Source: Marinobacter vulgaris (lineage in GTDB: Bacteria > Pseudomonadota > Gammaproteobacteria > Pseudomonadales > Oleiphilaceae). From it: a stretch of DNA of 64,000 bases. The notes beneath the pieces were generated by a model that did not search any database, was not told where the DNA came from, and saw only the letters and a program-made list of their open reading frames with translations. Below are positions 47,033 to 57,002 of the stretch, piece by piece. Both the position numbers and the translations under genes were made by a program. The stretch covers positions 62,001-126,000 of the forward strand of contig NZ_QFWX01000003.1 of the NCBI RefSeq assembly GCF_003344045.1, written 5' to 3'. Position 1 is the first letter of the stretch, and every line of letters begins with the position of its first letter.

Positions 47033-48130
47033 ATGAGTGATGAGCAGGCCCGCCTCGGGCAATTGAGGGACGAGATTGACCGGCTGGACCGGGAGATTAT
47101 GGACCTGATCAGCCAGCGGGCTGAATGTGCCCAGGAAGTGGCCCGGGTCAAGATGGAAGCCCATCCCGGTGAGGATGTGTTTTTTTATCGTCCGGAGCGG
47201 GAGGCCCAGGTGCTGCGGCGCATCAAGGAGAGCAATCCCGGCCCCTTGTCCGGCGAAGAGATGGCCCGGCTGTTCCGGGAAATCATGTCCGCCTGTCTCG
47301 CCCTGGAAAAACCCATGCACATCGCTTTCCTTGGGCCCATTGGCACCTTTACCCAGGCGGCCGCGCTCAAGCACTTCGGCCATTCCGTGATCAGCGTTCC
47401 GTTGCCGGCCATCGATGCGGTTTTCCGTGAGGTGGAGTCCGGCGCCGCCCACTATGGCGTGGTTCCGGTGGAGAATTCCACCGAGGGCATGATCAACCAT
47501 ACCCTCGACATGTTCATGACGTCGCCGCTTAAAATCTGCGGTGAAGTCCAGCTGCGGATCCACCATCACCTGATGGTGTCGCCGAAGCACAAAGGTGAGG
47601 AAATCGTTCGCATCTACTCCCATCAACAATCGTTCGCCCAGTGCCGGCAATGGCTGGATGCCCACCGCTATGGCATCGAGCGGGTGACCGTCAGCAGTAA
47701 CGCGGAGGCGGCAAGGCGCGCGGCGGAAGAGCCGGGCACGGCTGCCATTGCCGGTGATATGGCGGCGGAGCTCTACGGCCTGGAAATGCTGGCTACCAGC
47801 ATCGAAGACCGTCCGGACAATACCACCCGCTTCCTGATCATCGGCCGCGAGGCAGTGCCTGCCAGCGGCAATGACAAGTCGTCCATACTGGTGTCCATGC
47901 GCAACAAGCCCGGTGCGCTTTACCAGTTGCTTGAGCCATTCCACAAGCACGGCCTGAGCCTGACCCGCATTGAAACCCGACCGTCGCCGAGCGGAACCTG
48001 GGCTTACGTGTTCTACATCGATTTCGAGGGTCACGTGGATGATGCGCAGGTCAGTAAAGTGCTTTCCGAGATTGATGAGGAAGCGGTGGAACTGAAGCGT
48101 CTTGGCTCCTATCCCATCGGGGTCCTGTAA
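47033..48130 (+). CDS. pheA: Bifunctional chorismate mutase / prephenate dehydratase
   Basis: 365-residue enzyme leading to phenylalanine. N-terminal AroQ chorismate mutase (LRDEIDRLDREIMDLISQRAE), prephenate dehydratase (FLGPIGTFTQAAALKHFG, YGVVPVENSTEGMINHTLD, and TRFLIIG of the catalytic core) and a C-terminal ACT domain (SMRNKPGALYQLLEPF) for feedback by phenylalanine. The ACT motif is ETRPS where many homologues have ESRPS, a conservative change. Confidence 0.97.
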   Translation: MSDEQARLGQLRDEIDRLDREIMDLISQRAECAQEVARVKMEAHPGEDVFFYRPEREAQVLRRIKESNPGPLSGEEMARLFREIMSACLALEKPMHIAFLGPIGTFTQAAALKHFGHSVISVPLPAIDAVFREVESGAAHYGVVPVENSTEGMINHTLDMFMTSPLKICGEVQLRIHHHLMVSPKHKGEEIVRIYSHQQSFAQCRQWLDAHRYGIERVTVSSNAEAARRAAEEPGTAAIAGDMAAELYGLEMLATSIEDRPDNTTRFLIIGREAVPASGNDKSSILVSMRNKPGALYQLLEPFHKHGLSLTRIETRPSPSGTWAYVFYIDFEGHVDDAQVSKVLSEIDEEAVELKRLGSYPIGVL

Positions 48131-48159
48131 CGAAACACGAACGTCTGAGGAAGGGTTGA

Positions 48160-49299
48160 ATGTCGATTGATTACCAAAGTCTGGCGGTCAAAGGTGTGCA
48201 GGCGTTAACTCCCTACCAGCCTGGCAAGCCGATTGATGAGCTGGCACGGGAACTGGGCCTCAACCCTGACAGCATCATTAAACTGGCCAGCAACGAGAAT
48301 CCCCTTGGGCCGAGCCCGAGAGCCCTGGCTGCGGTCCGGGAAGCATTGCATGACCTGTGTCGCTACCCTGACGGTAACGGGTTTGAGCTGAAGCAGGCGT
48401 TATCGGCACGATTTGGCGTGAAACTGTCACAGCTTACCCTTGGCAATGGATCCAACGATGTTCTGGAAGTCATTACCCGCTGTTTTGCGGATCAGCAGTC
48501 GGAGGTGGTGTTTTCCCAGTACGCCTTCGCCGTGTATGCGCTCGTCACCCAGGCAATAGGCGCCACCGGTGTGTCGGTTCCCGCCAGAGATTATGGCCAT
48601 GATCTGGATGCCATGGCAGAGGCGGTAACCGACCTTACAAAACTGGTGTTCGTCGCTAACCCGAACAACCCCACAGGCACGGTTCATGGTGCCAAAGCGA
48701 TCGGGGCATTTCTTGATCGGATTCCGGCGCGGGTGCTGGTGGTTCTGGATGAGGCTTACTGCGAATACCGGCAGGCTGACGACGCTGTGGACGCTCTGGC
48801 TCTGCTTGAGCGCCACCCCAATCTGATCATCACCCGCACCTTTTCCAAGGCCTGGGGGCTGGCCTCCCTTCGCGCTGGTTACAGCATCAGTTCTGCAGAA
48901 ATTGCTAACGTTCTCAACCGTGTGCGTCAGCCATTTAATGTAGATAATCTGGCGCTGACGGCGGCGACCGCCGTGCTTGACGATGAAGAGTATCTGCAGC
49001 GCTCCCGTGAGGTGAATGCCGAGGGCATGAAGCAGCTGGAAACCGCCTTTGGCAAAATGGGACTGGCGTATATTCCGTCAGCCGGTAATTTCATTGCCGT
49101 GGATGTTGGTGATAAAGCCGCCGACGTCAACCAGTCCCTGCTGGAGCAGGGGGTTATCGTGCGCCCCATCGCCGGCTATGGCATGCCCAGGCATCTGCGG
49201 GTTTCCATCGGCCTGCCGGAGGAAAACGACCGGTTTATCGAATCCCTCGCTCGCGCCCTGGATGCATTGCCGGCCGCTGAATCTGGTCGGGGAGTTTAA
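48160..49299 (+). CDS. hisC: Histidinol-phosphate aminotransferase
   Basis: 379-residue class II PLP aminotransferase. Its place between pheA and tyrA suggests the HisC2-type paralogue that can also transaminate aromatic precursors. Motifs: KLASNENPLGPSP, VFVANPNNPTGT, LVVLDEAYCEY, and TRTFSKAWGLASLRAGY with the PLP lysine. An AAGGGTTG site precedes the ATG. It ends 1 bp before the GTG of the TyrA-AroA gene. Confidence 0.95.
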   Translation: MSIDYQSLAVKGVQALTPYQPGKPIDELARELGLNPDSIIKLASNENPLGPSPRALAAVREALHDLCRYPDGNGFELKQALSARFGVKLSQLTLGNGSNDVLEVITRCFADQQSEVVFSQYAFAVYALVTQAIGATGVSVPARDYGHDLDAMAEAVTDLTKLVFVANPNNPTGTVHGAKAIGAFLDRIPARVLVVLDEAYCEYRQADDAVDALALLERHPNLIITRTFSKAWGLASLRAGYSISSAEIANVLNRVRQPFNVDNLALTAATAVLDDEEYLQRSREVNAEGMKQLETAFGKMGLAYIPSAGNFIAVDVGDKAADVNQSLLEQGVIVRPIAGYGMPRHLRVSIGLPEENDRFIESLARALDALPAAESGRGV

Positions 49300-49300
49300 A

Positions 49301-51532
49301 GTGTCCGGAGGCCAGCCACTATTCCAGCGTGTTGCCATCATTGGTCTCGGCCTGATAGGGGGTTCGTTGGCCAGGGCCATCCGTGAAAATGCCCTGGCCG
49401 TGACCGTCGTTGGTGCAGACAAGCGGGCGGATGAGCTGGCGCTTGGCGTGGAATTGGGCATTATTGATGAGGCTGCGGGTTCGGTCGCCGAAGCAGTGGC
49501 GGGCAGTGACCTGGTGGTGTTGGCGGTGCCTGTGAAGGCAACGAGAGCTGTGCTGGAGGAGATCCGGCCACATCTCGGAAACAGCGCCGTGTTGACGGAT
49601 GTTGGCAGCACCAAGACCAGTTTTGTCGCTGATGTGGTGCAGGTATTTGGCGAGCTGCCGGCAAAAGTGATACCCGGCCACCCCATAGCCGGTTCCGAGA
49701 AGAGCGGCATCCGCGCAGCCAACCCCAAGCTGTTTGCCGGGCATAAGGTTATCCTGACTCCTGCAGATAACGTCAGCCAGGCAGATCTCGAAAAGCTCCA
49801 GGCCCTTTGGGAAAGTTGCGGCGCTACCGTGCTTACGATGTCCGTGGCGTACCACGACGAAGTTCTGGCCGCTACCAGCCATCTGCCGCACCTGATCGCC
49901 TTTTCATTGGTGGACACGCTGGCTGGCGAGGATGAGAATCTGGATATTTTCCGGTACGCGGCCGGAGGTTTTCGTGACTTTACCCGCATTGCGGCCAGCG
50001 ACCCGGTCATGTGGCACGATATATTTCTCTCCAACCGCGACGCGGTGCTGCGGGTGATAGACCATTTCACCTACGATCTGGACCAACTCCGTACCGCTAT
50101 CGCCGATCAGGACAGTGCAACTCTGTTGCGGGTTTTCAGTCGCGCCAAAGCGGCGCGGGAACATTTTTCAAAGATGCTTTCAGGGCAGGCTTACGTGACA
50201 AACAACAGTCAGAAACAGGTAACGTTCCGTCTACAGCCCGGTGGTCGGGTTTCCGGCAAAATCCGTGTGCCGGGTGACAAATCCATCTCCCATCGCTCCA
50301 TCATGCTGGGCGCTCTTGCCGACGGCATCACTGAAGTGAAAGGTTTCCTGGAGGGGGAGGACAGCCTCGCTACCCTGCAGGCTTTCCGTGATATGGGGGT
50401 GACCATTGAAGGGCCGGACAATGGTTTTGTCCGCATTCACGGGGTAGGTATCGATGGCCTGCAGGCACCGCGTGGTCCGCTTTACCTGGGTAATTCCGGA
50501 ACTGCCATGCGCCTGTTTTCGGGGCTGCTCGCGGCCCAGTCCTTCGACTCCGAGCTGACCGGCGACGAGAGTCTGTCAAAACGGCCCATGGGCCGTGTCG
50601 CGGACCCGCTGCGAGCCATGGGTGCGGTGATTGATACCGCAGAGGGCGGCCGACCACCACTGAAGATCCGCGGCGGCCATAGGCTTACCGGAATCCACTA
50701 TGACATGCCAGTGGCCAGTGCCCAGGTGAAGTCTTGCCTGTTGCTTGCCGGGCTCTATGCCGAAGGTGTTACCTCTGTGACCGAGCCGGCGCCAACCCGC
50801 GATCATACCGAACGAATGCTGGAAGGCTTCGGCTACCATGTCCATCGCGATATGGCGACAGCGAGCGTTACCGGCGGCGGACGCCTCACGGCATCGGCAA
50901 TTGATGTGCCTGCGGACATTTCCTCCGCGGCGTTTTTCCTGGTAGCGGCCAGTATTGCGCCCGGCTCTGAACTGACCATCCATCACGTCGGCATGAACCC
51001 TACCCGAGTCGGAGTGATCAATATCCTGCGCTTGATGGGGGCCAATATAGAAGTCCTTGAGGAGCGGGTGATTGGCGGTGAACCGGTTGCTGATCTACTC
51101 GTCCGGTCTGCCGATCTCAAGGGCATTGACATTCCCGAGGATCAGGTGCCGCTGGCTATCGACGAATTCCCGGTGCTGTTCATCGCCGCCGTTTGCGCGG
51201 AGGGCAGAACCGTTCTGCGTGGAGCCGAGGAGCTTCGCGTCAAGGAAAGCGACCGAATCCAGGTGATGGCCGACGGCCTGCTTGCTCTGGGTGTGGAAAC
51301 CACCGTCACACCCGACGGCATTATCATTGAGGGCGGGCAGACCCTGGGCGGCGGCACCGTTGATAGTCACGGCGACCACCGGATTGCGATGGCGTTCTCG
51401 GTGGCCTCATTGAGGGCCAGTGGCGACATTGAGGTGACTGACTGCGCCAATGTGGCCACGTCATTCCCAGGTTTTGTGGAGCTGGCCAGGCGCACCGGCA
51501 TCCATATTTCCGCCCAGGGAGCTGAGCAATGA
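49301..51532 (+). CDS. Bifunctional prephenate dehydrogenase / 3-phosphoshikimate 1-carboxyvinyltransferase (TyrA-AroA fusion)
   Basis: 743-residue fusion. Residues ~1-295: NAD-binding prephenate dehydrogenase ([38 protein letters not shown]). Residues ~310-743: EPSP synthase ([58 protein letters not shown]). It thus makes both a late tyrosine step and the sixth shikimate step. The GTG start at 49301 has GGGGAG upstream. The frame is open 84 codons further upstream, but that part is hisC out of frame. Such fusions are known in Pseudomonas and relatives. It overlaps cmk by 4 bp. Confidence 0.95.
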   Translation: MSGGQPLFQRVAIIGLGLIGGSLARAIRENALAVTVVGADKRADELALGVELGIIDEAAGSVAEAVAGSDLVVLAVPVKATRAVLEEIRPHLGNSAVLTDVGSTKTSFVADVVQVFGELPAKVIPGHPIAGSEKSGIRAANPKLFAGHKVILTPADNVSQADLEKLQALWESCGATVLTMSVAYHDEVLAATSHLPHLIAFSLVDTLAGEDENLDIFRYAAGGFRDFTRIAASDPVMWHDIFLSNRDAVLRVIDHFTYDLDQLRTAIADQDSATLLRVFSRAKAAREHFSKMLSGQAYVTNNSQKQVTFRLQPGGRVSGKIRVPGDKSISHRSIMLGALADGITEVKGFLEGEDSLATLQAFRDMGVTIEGPDNGFVRIHGVGIDGLQAPRGPLYLGNSGTAMRLFSGLLAAQSFDSELTGDESLSKRPMGRVADPLRAMGAVIDTAEGGRPPLKIRGGHRLTGIHYDMPVASAQVKSCLLLAGLYAEGVTSVTEPAPTRDHTERMLEGFGYHVHRDMATASVTGGGRLTASAIDVPADISSAAFFLVAASIAPGSELTIHHVGMNPTRVGVINILRLMGANIEVLEERVIGGEPVADLLVRSADLKGIDIPEDQVPLAIDEFPVLFIAAVCAEGRTVLRGAEELRVKESDRIQVMADGLLALGVETTVTPDGIIIEGGQTLGGGTVDSHGDHRIAMAFSVASLRASGDIEVTDCANVATSFPGFVELARRTGIHISAQGAEQ

Positions 51533-52209
51533 TGGAAACCAAGGCACCGGTTATTACCGTGGATGGCCCGGGGGGATCCGGCAAGGGAACGATTACCCAG
51601 ATGCTGGCCAGCAGACTGGGCTGGCATCTGCTCGATAGCGGTGCGCTTTACCGGCTTACCGCGCTGGCTGCCGAGAGGCAGGGTGTATCACTTGACGATG
51701 AAGCCGCGCTGGTTGAGCTCGCGGCCAACCTGGATGTTGCATTTGAACCCACACCTCCGGGCGAGCCGGCAAAGGTGTTGATGGGGGGTGCCGATGTGAC
51801 CGCAGATATACGTACGGAAACCTGTGGCGATAACGCCTCCAGGGTGGCGGTCATGCAGCCTGTTCGCGATGCACTGCTTCAGCGCCAGCGCGACTTCCGC
51901 AAGCCCCCGGGGCTGGTGGCGGACGGTCGCGACATGGGCACGGTGGTGTTCCCGGATGCCCCGGTGAAGATCTTTTTGACCGCCAGCGCCGAAGAGCGTG
52001 CGCAAAGACGTTACAGCCAGTTGAAGGACGCCGGGGTCGATGTTAATATTGACGCCCTTTTAGAGGAGATACGGGTGCGCGATGAGCGGGATATAAACCG
52101 CGCCGCCGCCCCGCTCAAGCCCGCAGACGATGCGCAAGTCATTGATTCGACAGGTTTGAGTATAGAAGAGGTGCTAGTCAGAGTAATGGCCGCAGCGGGT
52201 CAGGCCTGA
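51529..52209 (+). CDS. cmk: Cytidylate kinase
   Basis: 226-residue (d)CMP kinase. P-loop [21 protein letters not shown], the sugar-binding [23 protein letters not shown] and the LID region [14 protein letters not shown]. It starts inside the stop of the TyrA-AroA gene (ATGA), so it is translationally coupled. rpsA follows after 131 bp, the universal cmk-rpsA arrangement. Confidence 0.97.
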   Translation: MMETKAPVITVDGPGGSGKGTITQMLASRLGWHLLDSGALYRLTALAAERQGVSLDDEAALVELAANLDVAFEPTPPGEPAKVLMGGADVTADIRTETCGDNASRVAVMQPVRDALLQRQRDFRKPPGLVADGRDMGTVVFPDAPVKIFLTASAEERAQRRYSQLKDAGVDVNIDALLEEIRVRDERDINRAAAPLKPADDAQVIDSTGLSIEEVLVRVMAAAGQA

Positions 52210-52340
52210 CTACACCTTTTTGTCGTTGAAATTCCGGGTTCGGCGTTATCGGCCAGCCACTGGCTGGATCCGGATTGAAACTAACAGACCGTGTTGCTGG
52301 TAGCACGGAGTAAACTTGCGTTGATCACATAGGACACATA

Positions 52341-54035
52341 ATGAGCGAGAGCTTTGCGGATCTTTTTGAAGAAAGCCTAAAAGACATTGACATGCAGCCG
52401 GGTTCCATTGTTCAGGGAACCGTAGTTGACGTCGATAATGACTGGGTCACCGTTAACGCCGGACTGAAGTCCGAAGGCGTTATCCCCGCCTCCCAGTTCC
52501 TTAACGAAAAAGGCGAGTTGGAAGTTGCTATTGGCGACGTTGTTGACGTAGCTCTCGACGCTGTTGAAGACGGCTTCGGCGAAACCCGTCTGTCCCGTGA
52601 GAAAGCCAAGCGTGCAGAAGCCTGGAAGGTACTCGAGAAGTCCTTCGAAGCTGAAGAAGTGGTTAAGGGTGTTATCAATGGCAAGGTCAAGGGTGGTTTC
52701 ACCGTCGATCTGGCTGGCATCCGCGCCTTCCTGCCGGGCTCTCTGGTAGATGTTCGTCCGGTTCGCGATACCGCGCACCTGGAGAACAAGGAACTCGAAT
52801 TCAAGGTTATCAAGCTGGACCAGAAGCGTAACAACGTGGTTGTTTCCCGCCGCGCCGTTCTGGAAGCTGAAAACAGTGCCGAGCGTGAAGCTCTGCTCGA
52901 AACCCTGACCGAGGGTATGGAAATCAAGGGTATCGTCAAGAACCTGACCGACTACGGCGCGTTCGTGGATCTGGGTGGTGTTGACGGCCTGCTGCACATT
53001 ACCGATATGGCCTGGAAGCGCATCAAGCATCCGAGCGAAATCGTCAATGTGGGCGATGAGATCACTGTCAAGGTACTGAAGTTCGACCGTGAGCGTAACC
53101 GTGTATCTCTGGGTCTGAAGCAGCTGGGCGAAGATCCCTGGGTCGATATCAAGGGTCGTTATCCGGAAGGCACCAAGGTTACCGCACGTGTAACCAATCT
53201 GACAGACTACGGCTGTTTTGCCGAGCTGGAGGAAGGTGTTGAAGGTCTGGTTCACGTATCTGAAATGGACTGGACCAACAAGAACATCCATCCGTCTAAA
53301 GTCGTTCAGGTAGGCGACGAAGTGGAAGTGATGATTCTGGATATCGACGAAGAGCGTCGTCGTATCTCGCTGGGTATCAAGCAGTGTGTGTCCAATCCAT
53401 GGGAAGACTTCTCCAGCAAGTTCAACAAGGGCGATCGCATCTCCGGCAAGATCAAGTCAATCACTGACTTCGGCATCTTCATCGGACTGGACGGTGGCAT
53501 CGATGGTCTGGTTCACCTGTCAGACATCAGCTGGAACGAGACTGGCGAAGAAGCCGTCCGTGAATACAAGAAGGGCGACGAAGTTGAAACCGTTATCCTG
53601 TCTGTTGATCCCGAGCGTGAGCGCATCTCACTGGGCATCAAGCAGCTGGAAAGCGATCCGTTCGCCGAGTTTGTGCAGCTGAACGACAAGGGCTCCATTG
53701 TTAAGGGCACGGTATCCGCTGTTGACGCGAAAGCGGCGACGGTTACCCTGAACGACGAAGTTGAAGCTGTCCTCAAAGCCTCCGAAATCAGCCGCGATCG
53801 TGTTGAAGACGCACGCAACGCCCTGAATGAAGGCGATGAAGTAGAAGCGAAGATCATCAGCATCGACCGCAAGAACCGCGTTATCAACCTGTCTGTGAAG
53901 TCCAAGGACGTTGAAGACGACAAGCAGGCTCTTGAAGGCGTCCGCGCCAAGACGGCCGAGTCCTCCTCGGGTGCGACCACCATCGGTGATCTCATCAAGG
54001 AGCAGATGCAGCAGCAAAACGCCAATAAGGACTAA
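52341..54035 (+). CDS. rpsA: 30S ribosomal protein S1
   Basis: 564-residue RNA-binding ribosomal protein that brings mRNA to the 30S subunit. Six S1 (OB-fold) repeats are visible; those from the third on carry the [16 protein letters not shown] or DFGIFIGL type strand followed by GLVHVSEM or GLVHLSDI. In enterobacteria S1 represses its own mRNA through a structured leader. The 131-bp upstream region contains CCAGCCA-GTGGCTGG stem potential that may serve likewise. A strong terminator follows. Confidence 0.98.
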   Translation: MSESFADLFEESLKDIDMQPGSIVQGTVVDVDNDWVTVNAGLKSEGVIPASQFLNEKGELEVAIGDVVDVALDAVEDGFGETRLSREKAKRAEAWKVLEKSFEAEEVVKGVINGKVKGGFTVDLAGIRAFLPGSLVDVRPVRDTAHLENKELEFKVIKLDQKRNNVVVSRRAVLEAENSAEREALLETLTEGMEIKGIVKNLTDYGAFVDLGGVDGLLHITDMAWKRIKHPSEIVNVGDEITVKVLKFDRERNRVSLGLKQLGEDPWVDIKGRYPEGTKVTARVTNLTDYGCFAELEEGVEGLVHVSEMDWTNKNIHPSKVVQVGDEVEVMILDIDEERRRISLGIKQCVSNPWEDFSSKFNKGDRISGKIKSITDFGIFIGLDGGIDGLVHLSDISWNETGEEAVREYKKGDEVETVILSVDPERERISLGIKQLESDPFAEFVQLNDKGSIVKGTVSAVDAKAATVTLNDEVEAVLKASEISRDRVEDARNALNEGDEVEAKIISIDRKNRVINLSVKSKDVEDDKQALEGVRAKTAESSSGATTIGDLIKEQMQQQNANKD

Positions 54036-54052
54036 GATCTCCAGTTGGTACG

Positions 54053-54085
54053 AAAAAAAACGGGCTCTAAGAGCCCGTTTTTTTT
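54053..54085 (+). terminator. Intrinsic terminator of rpsA
   Basis: A run of A, then CGGGCTCT, loop AA, then the complementary GAGCCCG and eight T. A textbook terminator 17 bp after the rpsA stop. Confidence 0.95.
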
Positions 54086-54168
54086 GTGTTTTTTTCTGGT
54101 TTGGCTAAACTAGAACCAAGGAGCTGGTAACCGGCTATCCAATAATAATGTGAAGAGGGATGAGCCCA

Positions 54169-54465
54169 ATGACGAAATCTGAACTGGTAGAGCTGATCGC
54201 GTCCAAGCAGACGCAGCTTTCAGTGAAAGATGTGGAACTGGCCGTGAAAACCATCATAGAGCATATGTCCCAGTCACTGGCGGATGGCCAGCGAATTGAA
54301 ATCCGGGGTTTCGGCAGTTTTTCACTGCATCATCGGGCAGCCAGAACCGGGCGAAATCCGAAAACCGGAGAGGCTGTGCAGTTGCCCGCCAAATTTGTTC
54401 CGCACTTCAAGCCAGGAAAAGAGTTGCGGGAACAGGTTAACGATAGCCTGAAAAAGGGTTTTTGA
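54169..54465 (+). CDS. ihfB: Integration host factor subunit beta
   Basis: 98-residue DNA-bending protein that pairs with Ihf[15 protein letters not shown] is the canonical start; an ATG three codons earlier (54160) is also in frame, and the GAAGAGGG site could serve either. The DNA-intercalating arm reads [28 protein letters not shown] with the wedge proline. Its position after rpsA is standard in gammaproteobacteria. Confidence 0.97.
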   Translation: MTKSELVELIASKQTQLSVKDVELAVKTIIEHMSQSLADGQRIEIRGFGSFSLHHRAARTGRNPKTGEAVQLPAKFVPHFKPGKELREQVNDSLKKGF

Positions 54466-54536
54466 TTACCCTTGCAGGAAAAGTCTTGAACATGGTCCTG
54501 ATTTAAACTGTCAGGTCCGCTTGGAGCGTTGCGACT

Positions 54537-54839
54537 ATGGCCGGATTACAGAAGATCCTTCTCATTCTGCTCGTGCTGTTGCTGGTTCTGGTGGCACTTG
54601 TTTTCTCCCTCAATAATCAAATGGCCGTGTCGCTCAACTTCCTGCTTTTTGAGACCCAGCCCCACGGTGTTGCCGTCTGGATTATCATGTCCTTTGTGAT
54701 CGGTGCTTTGATCGGGGTTCTGATTACCATGCTCGCAACCGTTCGTACATCGGTTTCCCGCCGTCACCTCGAGAAACGACTTGCTCGCACCGAGCAGGCA
54801 TTGGAGAAATCCAGGGCCCAGAACGACCGGACGCTTTAA
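54537..54839 (+). CDS. lapA: Lipopolysaccharide assembly protein LapA
   Basis: 100-residue inner-membrane protein (DUF1049). Two helices: ILLILLVLLLVLVALVFSL and VWIIMSFVIGALIGVLITML, then a cytosolic coiled tail. In E. coli LapA and LapB together regulate LpxC stability and LPS amount. Its TAA overlaps the lapB ATG by one base. Confidence 0.92.
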   Translation: MAGLQKILLILLVLLLVLVALVFSLNNQMAVSLNFLLFETQPHGVAVWIIMSFVIGALIGVLITMLATVRTSVSRRHLEKRLARTEQALEKSRAQNDRTL

Positions 54840-56008
54840 TGGATATAGTGCTTCAGTGGCTGCTGTTGACAGTTGCGGTAGCTGCAGGTTGGTTTGTCGG
54901 GCGTATGGGTAACACGAGAGAGCGCTCCAGAACGCCCATCTCGGATGAAGAGTCGGTCAAGGACCGCTTGCAGTTTCTCTTCACCAACTATTCCGACCAG
55001 GCGGTAGAAAATTTTGTTCAATCCCTGGCCGTGAACAAGGAAACTGTTGGCCTGCACCTGTCTATTGGCGCGCATTTCCGCCACAAGGGCGAGACCGATC
55101 GCGCGATCCTGATCCACCAGAATCTTCTGGCTCGCCCGGAGCTGCCCCCACGCTATTCCCAGCAAGTGACTTATGAACTTGCTATAGACTATATGAATGC
55201 CGGCCTCCTGGACCGGGCAGAGGCACTGTTCCATCAACTGATGGGCGACAGGGAATACGGTCGCAAGGCGTCACTTCAATTGATCGAGCTTTACCAGCAG
55301 GAAAAAGAGTGGGGTAAGGCGGGTCAGGTCGCCCGAACACTGACCACCGGGGACCATGATACCGGTATGTTCAAGATGCTGGCCTACATCACCTGCGAAC
55401 TGGCGGAAGACGCTCTCAAGCAGGACGACCGGTGGATGGCCCAGAAGCTGGCCAGGGAAGCACTGGAGTACGACAGCTCCTGTGTCAGGGCTACGTTTAT
55501 CATGATGAAGCTGCTCATTCGCCAGGGTAACTACCGGGAAGCCGCGAGTCAGAGCCTGAAAGTCTTCGATCAGAACCCCGATTTTGGCTCCGAGGCCGTT
55601 GACCGGCTGATGAAGCTTGAGCGGGAGCATGGCGACGTTGGACGCCTGGCCAGGAAACTCGGAAAATTCTACGAAACCTGGCCGAGCACCAGTCTGCTGC
55701 TGGCACTGGTGGAATCCGTTGAACGCACCTCAGGCCGCATGGCGGCCATTGAGTTGTTGCGCCGTGAACTGGAAGTTCGTCCCAGCGTGAGAGGATTGCT
55801 ACGCCTGGTAGAGCTGGCGGGCTACGAAAAAGGCATGACCACTGACGAAGGCCGGCTGGTAAGTCGCATTGGCCACCTGATTCTGGCTAACCGTCCCATT
55901 TACCGGTGCGTAAACTGCGGTTTTTCCGGCCAGCAACTGCATTGGTTGTGTCCCAGTTGCAAGCAATGGGAAACCGTGCGCCCGATCCAGGGTGTGGAAG
56001 CCGAATAA
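54839..56008 (+). CDS. lapB: Lipopolysaccharide assembly protein LapB (YciM)
   Basis: 389-residue protein with an N-terminal membrane anchor (LLLTVAVAAGWFVGRM), a row of TPR helices (about 70-330) and a C-terminal rubredoxin-like zinc site (YRCVNCGF ... LCPSCKQW). LapB hands LpxC to the FtsH protease and so limits LPS synthesis. It is coupled to lapA. pyrF follows 33 bp later, as in E. coli. Confidence 0.95.
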   Translation: MDIVLQWLLLTVAVAAGWFVGRMGNTRERSRTPISDEESVKDRLQFLFTNYSDQAVENFVQSLAVNKETVGLHLSIGAHFRHKGETDRAILIHQNLLARPELPPRYSQQVTYELAIDYMNAGLLDRAEALFHQLMGDREYGRKASLQLIELYQQEKEWGKAGQVARTLTTGDHDTGMFKMLAYITCELAEDALKQDDRWMAQKLAREALEYDSSCVRATFIMMKLLIRQGNYREAASQSLKVFDQNPDFGSEAVDRLMKLEREHGDVGRLARKLGKFYETWPSTSLLLALVESVERTSGRMAAIELLRRELEVRPSVRGLLRLVELAGYEKGMTTDEGRLVSRIGHLILANRPIYRCVNCGFSGQQLHWLCPSCKQWETVRPIQGVEAE

Positions 56009-56041
56009 CCCGATTTTTCGATATCTTGCAGGAAACCGACC

Positions 56042-56752
56042 TTGAAAAACCCCGACAATCCCCGAATCATTGTTGCCCTGGATTTCCCCTCTGAGCGGCC
56101 CGCACTGGCACTGGTTGACCAGCTGGACCCGGCCAAATGCCGCCTGAAAGTGGGCAAGGAACTCTTCACCCGCTCTGGCCCCGAGCTGGTTCGGAAGCTC
56201 CATGGCCGCGGATTTGAGGTGTTCCTGGATCTGAAGTTTCACGATATCCCCAACACAACATCTGCCGCTGTGGCGGCGGCGGCCGATCTGGGTGTCTGGA
56301 TGGTCAATGTGCATGCTTCCGGCGGCGAAAAAATGATGACGGCCTGTCGCGACCGTCTGGAGGCTTTTGGTAAGGGCCGCCCCTTGCTGATTGCTGTCAC
56401 CGTGCTCACCAGCATGGATTCGAAAGATCTCGCCGGTATCGGCATCACGGACTCCCCGGAGGCTCAGGTCTCCCGTCTGGCAACCCTGACCCGCAACTGC
56501 GGCCTGGATGGCGTCGTCTGCTCAGCCCAGGAAGCCCCGGCGTTGAAAGCGGAGCAGGGCGCTGATTTCAAACTCATCACCCCCGGCATCCGTCCCTTGT
56601 CTGCTGACAAGGGCGACCAACAACGCATCATGACCCCCACTGACGCCCTCAAAGCCGGTTCCGACTACCTGGTCATCGGCCGCCCGATTACCCAGGCTAC
56701 GGACCCTCTGGCGGCGCTGGAAGCTATTCATGGTGAGGTGGGTTCCCTTTAG
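56042..56752 (+). CDS. pyrF: Orotidine 5'-phosphate decarboxylase
   Basis: 236-residue enzyme for the last step of UMP synthesis. Motifs: [16 protein letters not shown], the catalytic [10 protein letters not shown] and TPGIRP near the C-terminus. The start is TTG with AGGAAA upstream; no in-frame ATG fits the family N-terminus. A bidirectional terminator follows. Confidence 0.96.
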   Translation: MKNPDNPRIIVALDFPSERPALALVDQLDPAKCRLKVGKELFTRSGPELVRKLHGRGFEVFLDLKFHDIPNTTSAAVAAAADLGVWMVNVHASGGEKMMTACRDRLEAFGKGRPLLIAVTVLTSMDSKDLAGIGITDSPEAQVSRLATLTRNCGLDGVVCSAQEAPALKAEQGADFKLITPGIRPLSADKGDQQRIMTPTDALKAGSDYLVIGRPITQATDPLAALEAIHGEVGSL

Positions 56753-56813
56753 CCGGTCCCTTCTTCGTAATCCGTCCCTGGCCTGCTGCTTCAGTTGGCT
56801 TGCGGGCTGGAAC

Positions 56814-56850
56814 AAAAAAAGCCGCTAATCCAGAGGACTAGCGGCTTTTC
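56814..56850. terminator. Bidirectional terminator between pyrF and tRNA-Asn
   Basis: AAAAGCCGCTA-ATCC, loop AGA, GGA-C-TAGCGGCTTTT with an A run on one side and a T run on the other. It serves pyrF on the plus strand and tRNA-Asn on the minus strand. Confidence 0.9.
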
Positions 56851-56857
56851 GAAATAA

Positions 56858-56933
56858 TGGCTCCCCGAGCTGGGCTCGAACCAGCGACAAACGGATTAAC
56901 AGTCCGTTGCTCTACCAACTGAGCTATCGGGGA
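56858..56933 (-). tRNA. tRNA-Asn(GUU)
   Basis: 76-nt tRNA on the minus strand. Acceptor TCCCCGA pairs with TCGGGGA, discriminator G and encoded CCA. The anticodon loop CTGTTAA has anticodon GTT, and the T arm reads GGTTCGAGCC. Confidence 0.97.
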
Positions 56934-56957
56934 ACGTCGTCATGTGACGAGGCGCGT

Positions 56958-56986
56958 ATATTAAGGTTACCCCAACGCCTCGTCAA
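56958..56986 (-). promoter_or_regulatory. Promoter of tRNA-Asn
   Basis: On the minus strand, TTGACG and TAATAT are 17 bp apart, 24 bp before the tRNA 5' end, and are followed by a GC-rich discriminator (ACGCGCC) as in stringently controlled stable-RNA promoters. A 9-bp inverted repeat (GACGAGGCG/CGCCTCGTC, 56946-56984) overlaps it. Confidence 0.75.
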
Positions 56987-57002
56987 CCCCTTGCCGAAAA
57001 TT

